Program-made: the position numbers and the translations under genes
The notes under the pieces: model-generated
Seen by the model: the letters and a program-made list of their open reading frames with translations, nothing else
What the model was told of the DNA's origin: nothing
Databases searched by the model: none
Part shown: positions 39,501-46,295 of the stretch, in pieces
How positions within the stretch are numbered: position 1 is the stretch's first letter
How the letters are laid out: each line of letters begins with the position of its first letter
Assembly (NCBI GenBank): GCA_009779895.1
Contig: WRBB01000005.1
Span: forward strand, 34,926-98,925
DNA from: Lachnospiraceae bacterium
GTDB taxonomy: Bacteria; Bacillota; Clostridia; Lachnospirales; Lachnospiraceae
DNA: 64,000 nt
Reading direction: 5' to 3'

Positions 39501-40336
39501 AACACTTCTTCATTCGCATATCCCATTTGTGTAGCGATTTGATTTAATTGCGCCGGCATAACATCAAGCAACGTAGACCAACGCTGCATAATTGGCTGAC
39601 CGCTTGAAACAATGCCGATAAACTGTTGCAGTGCTTGTGCTTGCCTAAATACTGGCTGACCACCTGCAATAACAGCGTTGTTCAGTGCCAAGAACTGCTC
39701 CGTGGCAAGCCCTACATCATTGGATACACCAGTCAAACGCTGAACGCCCGCAACGCCATCATTCAATGCGGTGGGAAGTCCTTGCAATTCGCTCTGCAGC
39801 TGTTGGATTGCATTTTCCGCCGACTGTGCCGATTGCCCGATGGACTCCATGACCCTAGGGAAATTATTCATGGTGTCCATACGTCCAATGGCGTTGCCGA
39901 CCTCGCTCATAATAGAGCGGGCAGCACGCATTCCTGTAAACACTGCACCACCGGCACCAAACATTCTGCCAAAGTTCTTGCCGACATTATTCACCTTGTC
40001 ATTTAAAGCCATTAAACCTTTTAGTGCCTCTGACACGTCAGCAGTCACAACCTTTTTGCTTGGTTCAGTTGCCAGTCTAGTCTCCTTTGCCAGCATGGCT
40101 AAAGCCTTATCAGCTCCCGCGGTATCAGCCGCCAACTCGATTATATTTTTCTGCTTGGTGAGTTCTCTGATCTGCTTATTAATTAAGGCCAAGTCTTTGT
40201 CGAAATTATCAGTTCCCAAATTCAGCTCTACACTTTTCTTGGCAAGAGCAAGTATTTGTTTTTCTAATGCAGTTATTTGCTTTTTGACATCATCAACATT
40301 TGTTTTTATGTCAACTCTAACTTCTCTTATTGACAT
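36587..40336 (-). CDS. Tail tape measure protein
   Basis: This is the longest gene in the window, 1249 residues. It sets tail length and is ejected with the DNA. It begins with a helical segment (IKTNVDDVKKQITALEKQILALAKK), contains the GTAWGAAGLGYLAILGYG hydrophobic stretch near the middle and ends in Gly/Ser/Asn-rich repeats. At about 0.15 nm per residue the tail would be of the order of 190 nm, an estimate from the general rule. It lies directly downstream of the frameshifted chaperone gene. No peptidase domain is seen. Confidence 0.92.
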   Translation of the reverse strand: MSIREVRVDIKTNVDDVKKQITALEKQILALAKKSVELNLGTDNFDKDLALINKQIRELTKQKNIIELAADTAGADKALAMLAKETRLATEPSKKVVTADVSEALKGLMALNDKVNNVGKNFGRMFGAGGAVFTGMRAARSIMSEVGNAIGRMDTMNNFPRVMESIGQSAQSAENAIQQLQSELQGLPTALNDGVAGVQRLTGVSNDVGLATEQFLALNNAVIAGGQPVFRQAQALQQFIGIVSSGQPIMQRWSTLLDVMPAQLNQIATQMGYANEEVLRQSLAAQDSATSMEDLLDAVVHLNRVGLDGFATFEQQARMASDGVTTGVANARIAIQRGIVEILEGLNTSFENTEFGNLAGFIGRVGSVAERALGGLASALGSGGNGLVAMLESAYHALMRFDFVEFFASLGAAIDTFIGIVRGAWSMAEPLLVGLATFAGNGDIAVGLGRIAGFLFLTSKALNAVALAKPLGAVLTGLSSLVAFTPKLAGLSAVIGTLGTAWGAAGLGYLAILGYGAYRAGSEGLALSQSLARATVGVFNPEMAAEMPRHDSYSRRRAVERAREQLNTMELGLSIDTGDAAQDLENLKANIESLEATLAATYEHGYQPGVGFNDATQEVVDNIKYRVEVARNALPQFEAEADAVLQRMHARGMEMEARAEHMIAQAGIANAISVLGADGIATIDNMIESIAEFGVAVFSGAERIGSGFAEINQYLGGFDEYGNRLVESLRWTAENSDQFFGAMGDNLRYNIDQQAEWLATLENIAYVYGENTRRHFEQYGVGFLEPLRHELEQGGENIARISGYVEGQASDLAGAFTSQFEGVDTEIAKVFGDMSEQVLGAMEDNFNPEEWTALAVGALDSLVSGFADATSLETATTEVAQSGINGIKDTWEQNSPSQVFLDLGEGAINSLADGIVNASPAVEEAINNIVEIVVTAMDSISESINNSMIEMESSLVMEAQVQAVVNEAERVIEVLRGFAEGTDDLNWSKTLTDFTRRFAQFMSNLEGLNTNFHEIGDSYKEAFLDGINMDYITQKIISDVEALIGLLEGKIGRLGEIGRMWGEALLKGFQAAIARLPNIAAQVIQAISGLGGLASSIGGGLGQSLASGFQSATANIASNLQAQLNSISVPNIGGRVGGSANTQHRASGGMIFNPRGTDTVPAMLTPGEFVQKKSAVQLFSENFMRRVNACDVKGVYDSMIGRFGIPQSYQPNVSNIVNNINNDNKTVSLHTYGVQDPVGFTGRLTRYVT

Positions 40337-40338
40337 GA

Positions 40339-41387
40339 CTATTCCTCGAATTCAGATATGCTACGGAAGTAAACAGCATATTCTTTTGGCCTTTTCTCTA
40401 TCTTTGACCGTGCGTCAGGAGATAAGGACTGATATTCCTTGTAGTTCTTGTAACTATCAGCATTCGCAAACTGTCCGTAAGTTACAATCAGCTCCGGCAC
40501 GCTCCATGTATCTAATATTTCAGCAGGTCTTATGTTTAATTTGTCGCCCAAATAGTACGCAAAGTGACTAAATATATCTAGTCTTGCGTGCGCGCTTCCC
40601 ACTTCTCGCTCTCTATTAAATCGCCCTGCTTGGGCAAGCCGAAAAAAGTTTCTGCATAATTTACTACTGATGGATTGTTGTCGCAAAACCTCATGAATTC
40701 ATTGAATACAGAGCTTGGAATCATAAAATCAATCCTATCATCTGGGACACCCAATAATTTGCCAACGCCCTCGTACATGCCCTCTTGCATCACACTGCTT
40801 GCCATTGCGTACATATTGACTATGCTTGACATTTTGCCCATCGTGAACTCTCTGCGCTCGGCATCTCCCATGTTTTTGACAAGCTCTTTCAACCCCTCTG
40901 CATCAATTCCGGCAACATCCTTAATAGCATCGAGTGCAGGAAATACGTCAAACAATGCTTTCGCAAGAACCGGAACTAATCTCGGAGATACGCCAACATC
41001 TTTTTTTACAATGCTATACGTGGAATACCCACGCCCTGCATCTTCGGCAATCTCTTTTTCGCCTACTTTCAACAAAGCTGTCGGGACGTGTAGCTCAACT
41101 TCGTAATCGTCTAACTTAAATTCTGTTTTGGTCGCATCGCCAATTACGTGCAACTCCTCTCCATCTTGAACCAAAAACGGCGAATCATCTTTCACAGCTT
41201 CTTCGATTACACTCTCCAAGCCCACCACGTTTTCTATTGCCTCAATTTTTTCATCAGCGGCCACGCTTTCTGGCACAACAGGGGTGTTTACAAACCGATT
41301 CGTTCTTTCCTCTTGCTCTTTTTTCACAATCTCTAATTGCCTTGCCACTTCTTCCAATTGTTCATTTGATAATCTTGATACTTCCAT
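40339..41387 (-). CDS. Tail assembly chaperone, -1 frameshift product (GT-like)
   Basis: This feature represents the long product made by a programmed -1 frameshift. The first frame runs from 41387 to 40578 (269 residues). At 40647-40641 the minus strand reads T TTT TTC in the zero frame (ACT TTT TTC GGC). A slip of one base back joins ...AETFF to RLAQAGRFNRERE and continues to the stop at 40339, giving about 349 residues. This gene structure upstream of the tape measure gene is conserved in long-tailed phages (lambda G/GT), where the two forms keep the tape measure soluble while the tube assembles around it. The second frame has no ribosome binding site of its own. Confidence 0.85.
40578..41387 (-). 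CDS. Tail assembly chaperone, unshifted product (G-like)
   Basis: This is the 269-residue short form that ends at the zero-frame TAG. The N-terminal part is acidic and helical (LSNEQLEEVARQLEIVKKEQEE); the middle looks globular. A GAGGTGAAAAG site precedes the ATG. The gene is followed within a few bases by the tape measure gene. At 269 residues it is longer than the lambda G protein, mainly through its N-terminal extension. Confidence 0.8.
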   Translation of the reverse strand: MEVSRLSNEQLEEVARQLEIVKKEQEERTNRFVNTPVVPESVAADEKIEAIENVVGLESVIEEAVKDDSPFLVQDGEELHVIGDATKTEFKLDDYEVELHVPTALLKVGEKEIAEDAGRGYSTYSIVKKDVGVSPRLVPVLAKALFDVFPALDAIKDVAGIDAEGLKELVKNMGDAERREFTMGKMSSIVNMYAMASSVMQEGMYEGVGKLLGVPDDRIDFMIPSSVFNEFMRFCDNNPSVVNYAETFFGLPKQGDLIESEKWEARTQD

Positions 41388-41415
41388 CTTTTCACCTCAT
41401 CTGTTCTCTTATTTT

Positions 41416-41444
41416 TATGTTCTATTTATTCTAGCACAACTATA
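41416..41444 (-). promoter_or_regulatory. Candidate late promoter of the chaperone/tape-measure operon
   Basis: On the minus strand TATAGTTG (41444-41437) is followed after exactly 12 bases by TAGAACATA (41424-41416), with a TAGAAT -10-like hexamer in between. The same bipartite arrangement, with the same 12-base spacing, precedes the terminase operon at 52,739-52,767. No good -35 is present, so an activator may be needed. Confidence 0.5.
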
Positions 41445-41465
41445 GCAAAAAATCTACAGCTATGT

Positions 41466-41471
41466 TATAAT
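41466..41471 (+). promoter_or_regulatory. Extended -10 promoter for the plus-strand HTH gene
   Basis: TGTTATAAT (41463-41471) is a perfect -10 with the TGn extension. The -35 region (TAGCAA at 41443-41448) is weak. Transcription would start near 41478 and lead into the gene at 41561. Confidence 0.6.
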
Positions 41472-41560
41472 GTCTTTGGGCTTTTGCCCCATCTGTTTTA
41501 TCCTCGCATAAGGGTGTTGCTGAAAAAGTGATGCCCTTTTGCAAAAAGAAAGGAGCGAAA

Positions 41561-41809
41561 ATGAACAGAATAACCGAAAAAGACATTTACGTGTATGATG
41601 TGATAGTCCTTTTCACAACAGCCAAAGGACGCACGCCAACATATAAGGAATTAGCTGATTTGATGCAGTTTAAGAGTCCGTCATCCGTCACTAGCAGCGT
41701 GAGGCGGCTACGCTACAATGGATATCTGGCTGATTCTAATGGACAAATAGCATTTCCGAGAAATATAATAGATGTGAAAATAAAAAGCATTGCTGTTATG
41801 GCAAAGTAA
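41561..41809 (+). CDS. Winged-helix (LexA-like DNA-binding) regulator
   Basis: This is an 82-residue protein on the strand opposite to the late genes. TPTYKELADLMQFKSPSSVTSSVRRLRYNGYL matches the winged-helix DNA-binding fold of LexA N-termini and related small phage regulators. No peptidase domain follows. The ATG at 41561 has AAAGGAG seven bases upstream; an upstream in-frame ATG at 41528 lacks a site. It is followed by a hairpin and the type I toxin locus. Its target is unknown. Confidence 0.75.
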   Translation: MNRITEKDIYVYDVIVLFTTAKGRTPTYKELADLMQFKSPSSVTSSVRRLRYNGYLADSNGQIAFPRNIIDVKIKSIAVMAK

Positions 41810-41833
41810 AAGAGAGTCTTAGTTGGCTCTCTT
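41810..41833 (+). terminator. Hairpin after the HTH gene
   Basis: Arms AAGAGAG and CTCTCTT with a ten-base loop, followed by GTGTTTC. The T-tract is weak. It overlaps the -35 region of the toxin promoter. Confidence 0.5.
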
Positions 41834-41860
41834 GTGTTTCTATGTTGATTCTGTTAAAAT
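41832..41860 (+). promoter_or_regulatory. Promoter of the toxin mRNA
   Basis: TTGTGT (41832-41837) and TAAAAT (41855-41860) are separated by 17 bases. Transcription should begin near 41867, at the left copy of the inverted repeat. Confidence 0.55.
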
Positions 41861-41866
41861 TATTAC

Positions 41867-41895
41867 AGGTGCTACGATACGGTAGCGGTCAGCCC
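41867..41895 (+). repeat. Inverted repeat flanking the toxin locus, left copy
   Basis: AGGTGCTAC, a ten-base variable centre and CGGTCAGCCC. The partner lies at 42114-42138 in opposite orientation with the same 9- and 10-base ends and a six-base centre. Each copy can itself fold into a hairpin. Confidence 0.8.
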
Positions 41896-41976
41896 TCTAT
41901 AACTAGAGGGTCAGCAAAACCCTCATAACTTGCCAATCTTACGAAAGTAGGAAATAAACAAGAACGGGGGCTTGCG

Positions 41977-42069
41977 ATGTCTGATTATGAGATATTAAGC
42001 CTCGTGATAATGATTCTAGCAATCATCGTTACGACACTTATAGCCTATATAAATCATACAAAAAAGTGA
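41977..42069 (+). CDS. Small membrane toxin of a type I toxin-antitoxin locus (holin-like toxin)
   Basis: This is a 30-residue peptide, MSDYEILSLVIMILAII followed by a hydrophobic stretch and a basic tail (YINHTKK). Short N-terminal polar segment, one transmembrane helix and lysine tail are the pattern of the putative holin-like toxins found in Firmicutes. It has a GGGGG ribosome binding site and a long structured leader with two hairpins. A convergent antisense RNA overlaps its 3' end. When unchecked, such peptides depolarise the membrane; that activity is inferred from the family. Confidence 0.8.
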   Translation: MSDYEILSLVIMILAIIVTTLIAYINHTKK

Positions 42070-42093
42070 CCGCCCAACCAAAGGAGTCACTTT
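42063..42093. terminator. Bidirectional terminator shared by toxin mRNA and antisense RNA
   Basis: Arms AAAGTGAC and GTCACTTT. On the minus strand it is followed by six T; on the plus strand the tail TTTCTTAG is weaker. Confidence 0.75.
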
Positions 42094-42113
42094 CTTAGTA
42101 TAAACATTCTTTT

Positions 42114-42138
42114 GGGCTGACCGTTATCGGTAGCACCT
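42114..42138 (-). repeat. Inverted repeat flanking the toxin locus, right copy
   Basis: On the minus strand it reads AGGTGCTAC, CGATAA, CGGTCAGCCC and forms the 5' end of the antisense RNA. It pairs with the left copy at 41867-41895. Confidence 0.8.
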
Positions 42139-42149
42139 TTTATGCCCTT

Positions 42150-42178
42150 ATTATACGCCCGCCGACCAAAAATGTCAA
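42150..42178 (-). promoter_or_regulatory. Perfect consensus promoter of the antisense RNA
   Basis: On the minus strand TTGACA (42173-42178) and TATAAT (42150-42155) are separated by 17 bases. Both hexamers match the sigma-A consensus in every position, as expected for a strong antitoxin promoter. Confidence 0.85.
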
Positions 42179-42189
42179 CAATCTAGCAT

Positions 42190-43524
42190 CTACGCCGCAA
42201 TAAGCCGTTTAAAGAACCCCTCTCCCCTATCTCGGGTTGCCGTAATAGTAAAAGAGAATACCGTCTCTTCCGAGGATAGCGTATGTGGAAATGAAGTAAT
42301 TAACCACCTGTCGTAAGTGTCGATAATCTTTGTCCCATCGCTAAATTGCGACACAACCTTAGCTGAAACGCTTTTCTTGTTGGCATTAGCACCATCAAAG
42401 ATAATGATTTGACCCTCAATGTCTTTAGGGTATGCGACAATAACATTTTGACCAATCAAACGCTCGTTAAATAACAGCTTACCCCTATCGGCAACAACAC
42501 CATTTTGTAGTCGCTGAAACTGATTGTCGCCCAAAGAAATCTCAATTGGCAACGCTACGTGATTCAACCACCCCTCAACTCTACTGCACTCGTCTTCCTT
42601 TTGCGCCAACAAGAACCGACACTCGTCTTCGCTCATATCTGCTAACTGAACCATGCCGTAGCGCACACCATTTCTGATTTCCTCCACAACTGTACGCTCA
42701 ACTGTCTCAATATACGTTCCGACACCATCGTCCACACGTCTTGCAAATGGCGATAGTACGATGTAGTTTGGCGTTACACCCCTTGCGTTAATCGTAAGGC
42801 TCACATCCATTGATTGCTCGTCGTAAGTAGATCCAAAGCAAGTAGATGCTGTTATGTCCATTGTTTGGCTGCCAGTTATATCGTCTAGACAATCTAAGGC
42901 AACTGTTTCATTCACTAAGAAGTCATGAATACTATCAAAAATTCTAAGCGTTGATAGCCCTAAAGACACATCGTGTGGCACACCAATAATCGAAATTGAT
43001 ATTGCTACACCCCTTGTCGATGGCAACCACCCTGTTCCTCCCATTCCGGGCGGAACCGTTCCTAGGTCAATCGTGATAAGATTGAATCCAACGTCAAGGT
43101 CTCTTGCACCGGCATAAGTGTCCATATTCTCCACATCGCCGTAATCAGAGATGCTAAAAGCCAAAGTTGCTCCCTCCACTGCATTGCTTGCCCACACAAA
43201 AAATGTCACAATGCCTGTAGCAAATGCAAGCGCGTCTGTCGCAAGGCTGTAGCTTGACATCACATCTTGTCCCGTTCCAGTGTCACCACGAGCAAACAGC
43301 CTGGTTCCCGTTGTGGTGCATCCTTTTTGCTTGCATTGCAGCACATCATCAGGTCTTAGCCCAGCATCGTAATGCCCAGATTCACCAGCGTCCACCCAGT
43401 CGCGAAAACGAATATCTGTACACGCCTCCAAATCGGTTAAGGCCGTCATGAAGATTTGTGACTGCTTATTGAGTTTCTTTTGTGTAAGCGTCTTTACAAC
43501 AACATCATTGCTACATCTTGACAT
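42190..43524 (-). CDS. Probable major tail tube protein
   Basis: This is a 444-residue protein located between the connector genes and the tail chaperone, where siphoviruses encode the tail tube subunit. It is predicted to be mainly beta. An internal carbohydrate-binding-like segment (about 90-200) may be an insertion, since many tube proteins are near 150-250 residues. Its ATG overlaps the preceding stop (TAATG), so it is translationally coupled. No direct sequence signature of the tube fold can be pointed to, so the call rests on synteny. Confidence 0.6.
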   Translation of the reverse strand: MSRCSNDVVVKTLTQKKLNKQSQIFMTALTDLEACTDIRFRDWVDAGESGHYDAGLRPDDVLQCKQKGCTTTGTRLFARGDTGTGQDVMSSYSLATDALAFATGIVTFFVWASNAVEGATLAFSISDYGDVENMDTYAGARDLDVGFNLITIDLGTVPPGMGGTGWLPSTRGVAISISIIGVPHDVSLGLSTLRIFDSIHDFLVNETVALDCLDDITGSQTMDITASTCFGSTYDEQSMDVSLTINARGVTPNYIVLSPFARRVDDGVGTYIETVERTVVEEIRNGVRYGMVQLADMSEDECRFLLAQKEDECSRVEGWLNHVALPIEISLGDNQFQRLQNGVVADRGKLLFNERLIGQNVIVAYPKDIEGQIIIFDGANANKKSVSAKVVSQFSDGTKIIDTYDRWLITSFPHTLSSEETVFSFTITATRDRGEGFFKRLIAA

Positions 43525-43634
43525 TATTTCACCCCCCTTACGTTCCGATACAATCTGTCTATTTCATACCTTGCCTTGCCGTCCTGCATTGCATTCAAGG
43601 CCGTTAACTTATTTTTCAAGAATTGATTGACATC
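43524..43634 (-). CDS. Small conserved-looking frame before tail tube gene (possibly the second half of a frameshifted gene)
   Basis: This is a 36-residue frame, MSINSLKNKLTALNAMQDGK and so on, ending in TAATG shared with the tail tube start. Its own ribosome binding site is weak. Skipping one C in TTCCTTG at about 43620 would join it to the upstream 24-residue frame and give a coherent 52-residue basic protein. It could be a real overlapping gene, a decayed gene or a sequencing error. Confidence 0.4.
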   Translation of the reverse strand, partial: DVNQFLKNKLTALNAMQDGKARYEIDRLYRNVRGVK

Positions 43635-43683
43635 AACTTTCTTTGCCACTGTGTCAACTTTTGTTTTTTCTCTATCTGCCATC
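43609..43683 (-). CDS. Small frame, first half of a possible frameshifted gene
   Basis: This is a 24-residue frame starting MADREKTKVDTVAKKVDV after a good AAGGAG site. It stops early at TAA (43609-43611). It overlaps the 36-residue frame in another phase, and the two together look like one protein. Confidence 0.4.
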
Positions 43684-43696
43684 TTCTACTCCTTTT

Positions 43697-44101
43697 CTAC
43701 ATATCAGTCATCTCTATTGCTTCCGCTAAGAAGTCATGACCATCTTGTGCACCCTGACTCACTTTCATAGCCGATCCTTTACTATACTTGGTATCCCATT
43801 TCATTGAGCGTTTCCCTTTTGGCTTTAGTGCCCTGCCGCCACTTCTGCCATTCAAGTAAGCCTTTGAATAATCAAATCCATCCTTAGCATGTTCGCCGCC
43901 TTGATTCCTGCCATCACCTTGCAATTTTGCCGCATCTACGCCAACTCTGGTTAGCGTACTGCTTTCTTTTTCAGTGGTGATTGAATCTTTCAATGCTCCG
44001 CTGTTTGAGCGTATAGTAGACTTCATGCTTTCCTCTAATCGCTTGGCGAAATCATCAACCTCTTCCTCTACCGCATCAAGAATTGCACCCAATAAATCCA
44101 T
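43697..44101 (-). CDS. Head-tail/tail completion protein (HK97 gp10-like)
   Basis: This is a 134-residue protein. Helical MDLLGAILDAVEEEVDDFAKRLEES, then TRVGVDAAKLQ and a Lys/Gly-rich segment, then GHDFLAEAI, follow the HK97 gp10 pattern of neck/tail completion proteins. The ATG at 44101 lies eight bases after GGAGG. A TTG at 44116 would give a longer form without a site. It is packed against the preceding gene, whose stop overlaps its ribosome binding region. Confidence 0.7.
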   Translation of the reverse strand: MDLLGAILDAVEEEVDDFAKRLEESMKSTIRSNSGALKDSITTEKESSTLTRVGVDAAKLQGDGRNQGGEHAKDGFDYSKAYLNGRSGGRALKPKGKRSMKWDTKYSKGSAMKVSQGAQDGHDFLAEAIEMTDM

Positions 44102-44102
44102 T

Positions 44103-44333
44103 CTAAGCACCTCCAAAAATAAAAACTTCCCTACCTTGATGTGAGTTTAACGCCTGCAAAAACTCTTTCTCTCCTTGACTGATAGGCTCAGGCTTACCTA
44201 TAAGAAATCTCACTCTTCTACGACTTGGAAACTCTACTGTAAAATCCCTTTTTAATCCTGTGTTTGAGCCACCCTTTCCACAGCACGCCTTTTTAATTGT
44301 TATTGTCCTAGCCCCTACGTATGTTGCGGTCAT
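44103..44333 (-). CDS. Small head-tail connector-region protein
   Basis: This is a 76-residue basic protein with an ACCGKGG motif and a Val/Phe-rich second half. It lies between the large cysteine-rich connector protein, which it overlaps by 26 bases, and the gp10-like gene. Head closure (stopper) proteins occupy this slot in many siphoviruses, but no family feature is recognised here. Confidence 0.55.
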   Translation of the reverse strand: MTATYVGARTITIKKACCGKGGSNTGLKRDFTVEFPSRRRVRFLIGKPEPISQGEKEFLQALNSHQGREVFIFGGA

Positions 44334-45039
44334 ATTCTAACAACTCCCCCCATGGTTGATGTTCTCCCAGACATAATGACATCATAGATAAATTATTTAT
44401 ATAACCTTTTATGACAACATCGTTCAGGAAATTATCAAGTGTCTTGTTTACAATTTCGTCCTCATCAACCTCGCCCATCAGATTTGTTTTAGCTTCGCAT
44501 GGTTGACACGTTCCACAATCGCATTTCATTTGATCGTACAGCACACGCATAAGGTCGCAGAACAGTCCTAACAAGCAATCCGGTATCAAATCGAATCCTG
44601 CATAATATCTAATTCTTACAATCGTTTCAGGCGGGCAGCAAGGGTTGCAGCTGTAATATCTCGACAAGTCGATTCTTAATTCATTCATTGACTCAATAAA
44701 CGAAAAATACTCAGAATCAATCTCAATGACATCTTCCGATAACCCCATGACTGTAATAAATTCAACTTTAAAGCTGTCCATATCAATCATTTTGAAAAAT
44801 CTCGGTGTGATGGTCATCAGCCTATCATCACATCCACAACACTCCAGATTATTAATAGGAATCAACTCTATGCGTTCTTCATTCAAGAATGTTTCACACA
44901 GCTCCGTTCGCCAACAAGTTATCTGCGAAATATAGCTAATGACCGAATCTAACACACGTTCAAATAATCGCTCATCCACTTCAGGCAAGCAGTCGCAATT
45001 TGTTTCTAGCTGCTCTTTGATTGTCGTAAATTCAGCCAT
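44308..45039 (-). CDS. Head-tail connector protein, cysteine-rich
   Basis: This is a 243-residue protein immediately downstream of the major capsid gene, where the portal adaptor (gp6/gp15-like connector) is usually encoded. The helical N-terminal part (DERLFERVLDSVISYISQ) resembles such adaptors. It carries about 17 cysteines in clusters (NCDCL, ECCGC, CNPCC, KCDCGTCQPC), far more than usual. The adaptor role is inferred from order. Confidence 0.6.
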   Translation of the reverse strand: MAEFTTIKEQLETNCDCLPEVDERLFERVLDSVISYISQITCWRTELCETFLNEERIELIPINNLECCGCDDRLMTITPRFFKMIDMDSFKVEFITVMGLSEDVIEIDSEYFSFIESMNELRIDLSRYYSCNPCCPPETIVRIRYYAGFDLIPDCLLGLFCDLMRVLYDQMKCDCGTCQPCEAKTNLMGEVDEDEIVNKTLDNFLNDVVIKGYINNLSMMSLCLGEHQPWGELLEYDRNIRRG

Positions 45040-45049
45040 TCTACATCTC

Positions 45050-46294
45050 CTACGCTCGTGGAATCAAGGTTTCCGGATTGATAATATTTTCAAGCCCCGC
45101 CAGTGCCATGCCGGAGCACTCCCCACTTGTTGGCACTCCATGAATAATAGAAATTAACTGATCGTTAAGATTGTCTACACCGCCATAGTTATAATAATAC
45201 TCGCAACGATGCCCGCAGTTATCTGCGCGATTGCTTGATCCAACTTCCTCCACAATGTGGAATGGATTGTTTTCACGGACGCTTGGCGTGATAGGCTCAC
45301 GCAAGAATCCAAATGTAGAATTTGAATTTAAAATCCAAATATCACCATTAGCAATCACTCCTGTAGTGTCAACCGGCATAAACGGGTCAGTTCTAAGCGG
45401 AATGGCGTTGTAAGATACTTGACCTAGCCCATTCTTAGACCATCCTTTTGGCAGATTCCCATTAATATCTGGTTGAATCTGACTAACAACTCCCGCCAAC
45501 ACCAATGGATTCATCCATGCTACAGAGCCTTGCCCTGCTGTTCCTAGCACATCAATGCGACATTGAATCTGCTCGAAAGCCCCTAATACGCTAGAGCCAT
45601 CAATAGCAATAACGCTCGGACGTTCCATAACCTCAATCAATCCATGGAATGGTTTTAAAATATTGGTTTCAAGCTCGCTATGCCCATTGATAAGTGTTTG
45701 TGCTGTGTAAAAAGCCATGTTGATTCGCAACCAACGGCTCATAGCGTCTCTCTTGCTCTCACCCACACGTTGCCATGGTCCGCGCAAATCATTCACACCA
45801 GCACGCCTGTCGAGCTCAATAAAGCTATCCATAATATCTTCACACCTATGGATGCACAGCAATGCTAAAGGCGTTGTGTCACCACACAAAGAAAGCTCCA
45901 TCGGTACCCAACAGCACGCTCCCGTTGTGTCTGGTGGCGGTTCAGTCCATGCAAGTCCCGGTAATGGCATATTCCATCCGGACAAATTATTTCCAGTCTT
46001 CACCAATGTACCCAAGCCATTGCCGAACTGATTTCGCATCATTTGTGCCGCATTGGTTGTCAATAGCCACATCGCAAGCGGTGAAGAATCAAACATCGGA
46101 TGCGCTTGCCTTACACTGGCGTAAGATGTTCCGATTCCAATATCTCCAATCGCTCCCGGACCATCGCAACTCGCATCCAGCTCTGCCTTGAATTTATCGG
46201 CAAGTGCCAACACATTATATCCAACAGATACCTCATCAAGATTAACCGCTACCCTTTCTAAATCTTTCATTGAAACGCTCATATTAACGCTCAT
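45050..46294 (-). CDS. Major capsid protein
   Basis: This is a 414-residue protein following the protease/scaffold gene, the standard capsid position. Segments such as LAMWLLTTNAAQMMRNQFGNGLGTLVKTGNN, WMNPLVLAGVVSQIQPDINGN and NSNSTFGFLREPI fit an HK97-fold P-domain with an extended N-arm. A CCW...C...C cluster lies near residues 127-155. It is expected to be the most abundant virion protein, with a GGGGGG ribosome binding site at its start. Confidence 0.72.
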   Translation of the reverse strand: MSVNMSVSMKDLERVAVNLDEVSVGYNVLALADKFKAELDASCDGPGAIGDIGIGTSYASVRQAHPMFDSSPLAMWLLTTNAAQMMRNQFGNGLGTLVKTGNNLSGWNMPLPGLAWTEPPPDTTGACCWVPMELSLCGDTTPLALLCIHRCEDIMDSFIELDRRAGVNDLRGPWQRVGESKRDAMSRWLRINMAFYTAQTLINGHSELETNILKPFHGLIEVMERPSVIAIDGSSVLGAFEQIQCRIDVLGTAGQGSVAWMNPLVLAGVVSQIQPDINGNLPKGWSKNGLGQVSYNAIPLRTDPFMPVDTTGVIANGDIWILNSNSTFGFLREPITPSVRENNPFHIVEEVGSSNRADNCGHRCEYYYNYGGVDNLNDQLISIIHGVPTSGECSGMALAGLENIINPETLIPRA

Positions 46295-46295
46295 A

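Larger units (their letters stand above)
42055..42143 (-). ncRNA. Antisense antitoxin RNA
   Basis: A consensus promoter on the minus strand (42150-42178) should start transcription near 42143. The RNA would run through the right inverted repeat and end at the hairpin 42063-42093, which on this strand is followed by TTTTTTG. At about 90 bases it is complementary to the end of the toxin frame and the toxin mRNA 3' region. This convergent layout with a shared terminator matches type I antitoxins. Confidence 0.72.

Noticed and set aside
39771..40571. 266-codon plus-strand open frame opposite the tape measure start
   Set aside because: Antisense shadow of a helical, low-stop region; it conflicts with the clear tape measure gene.
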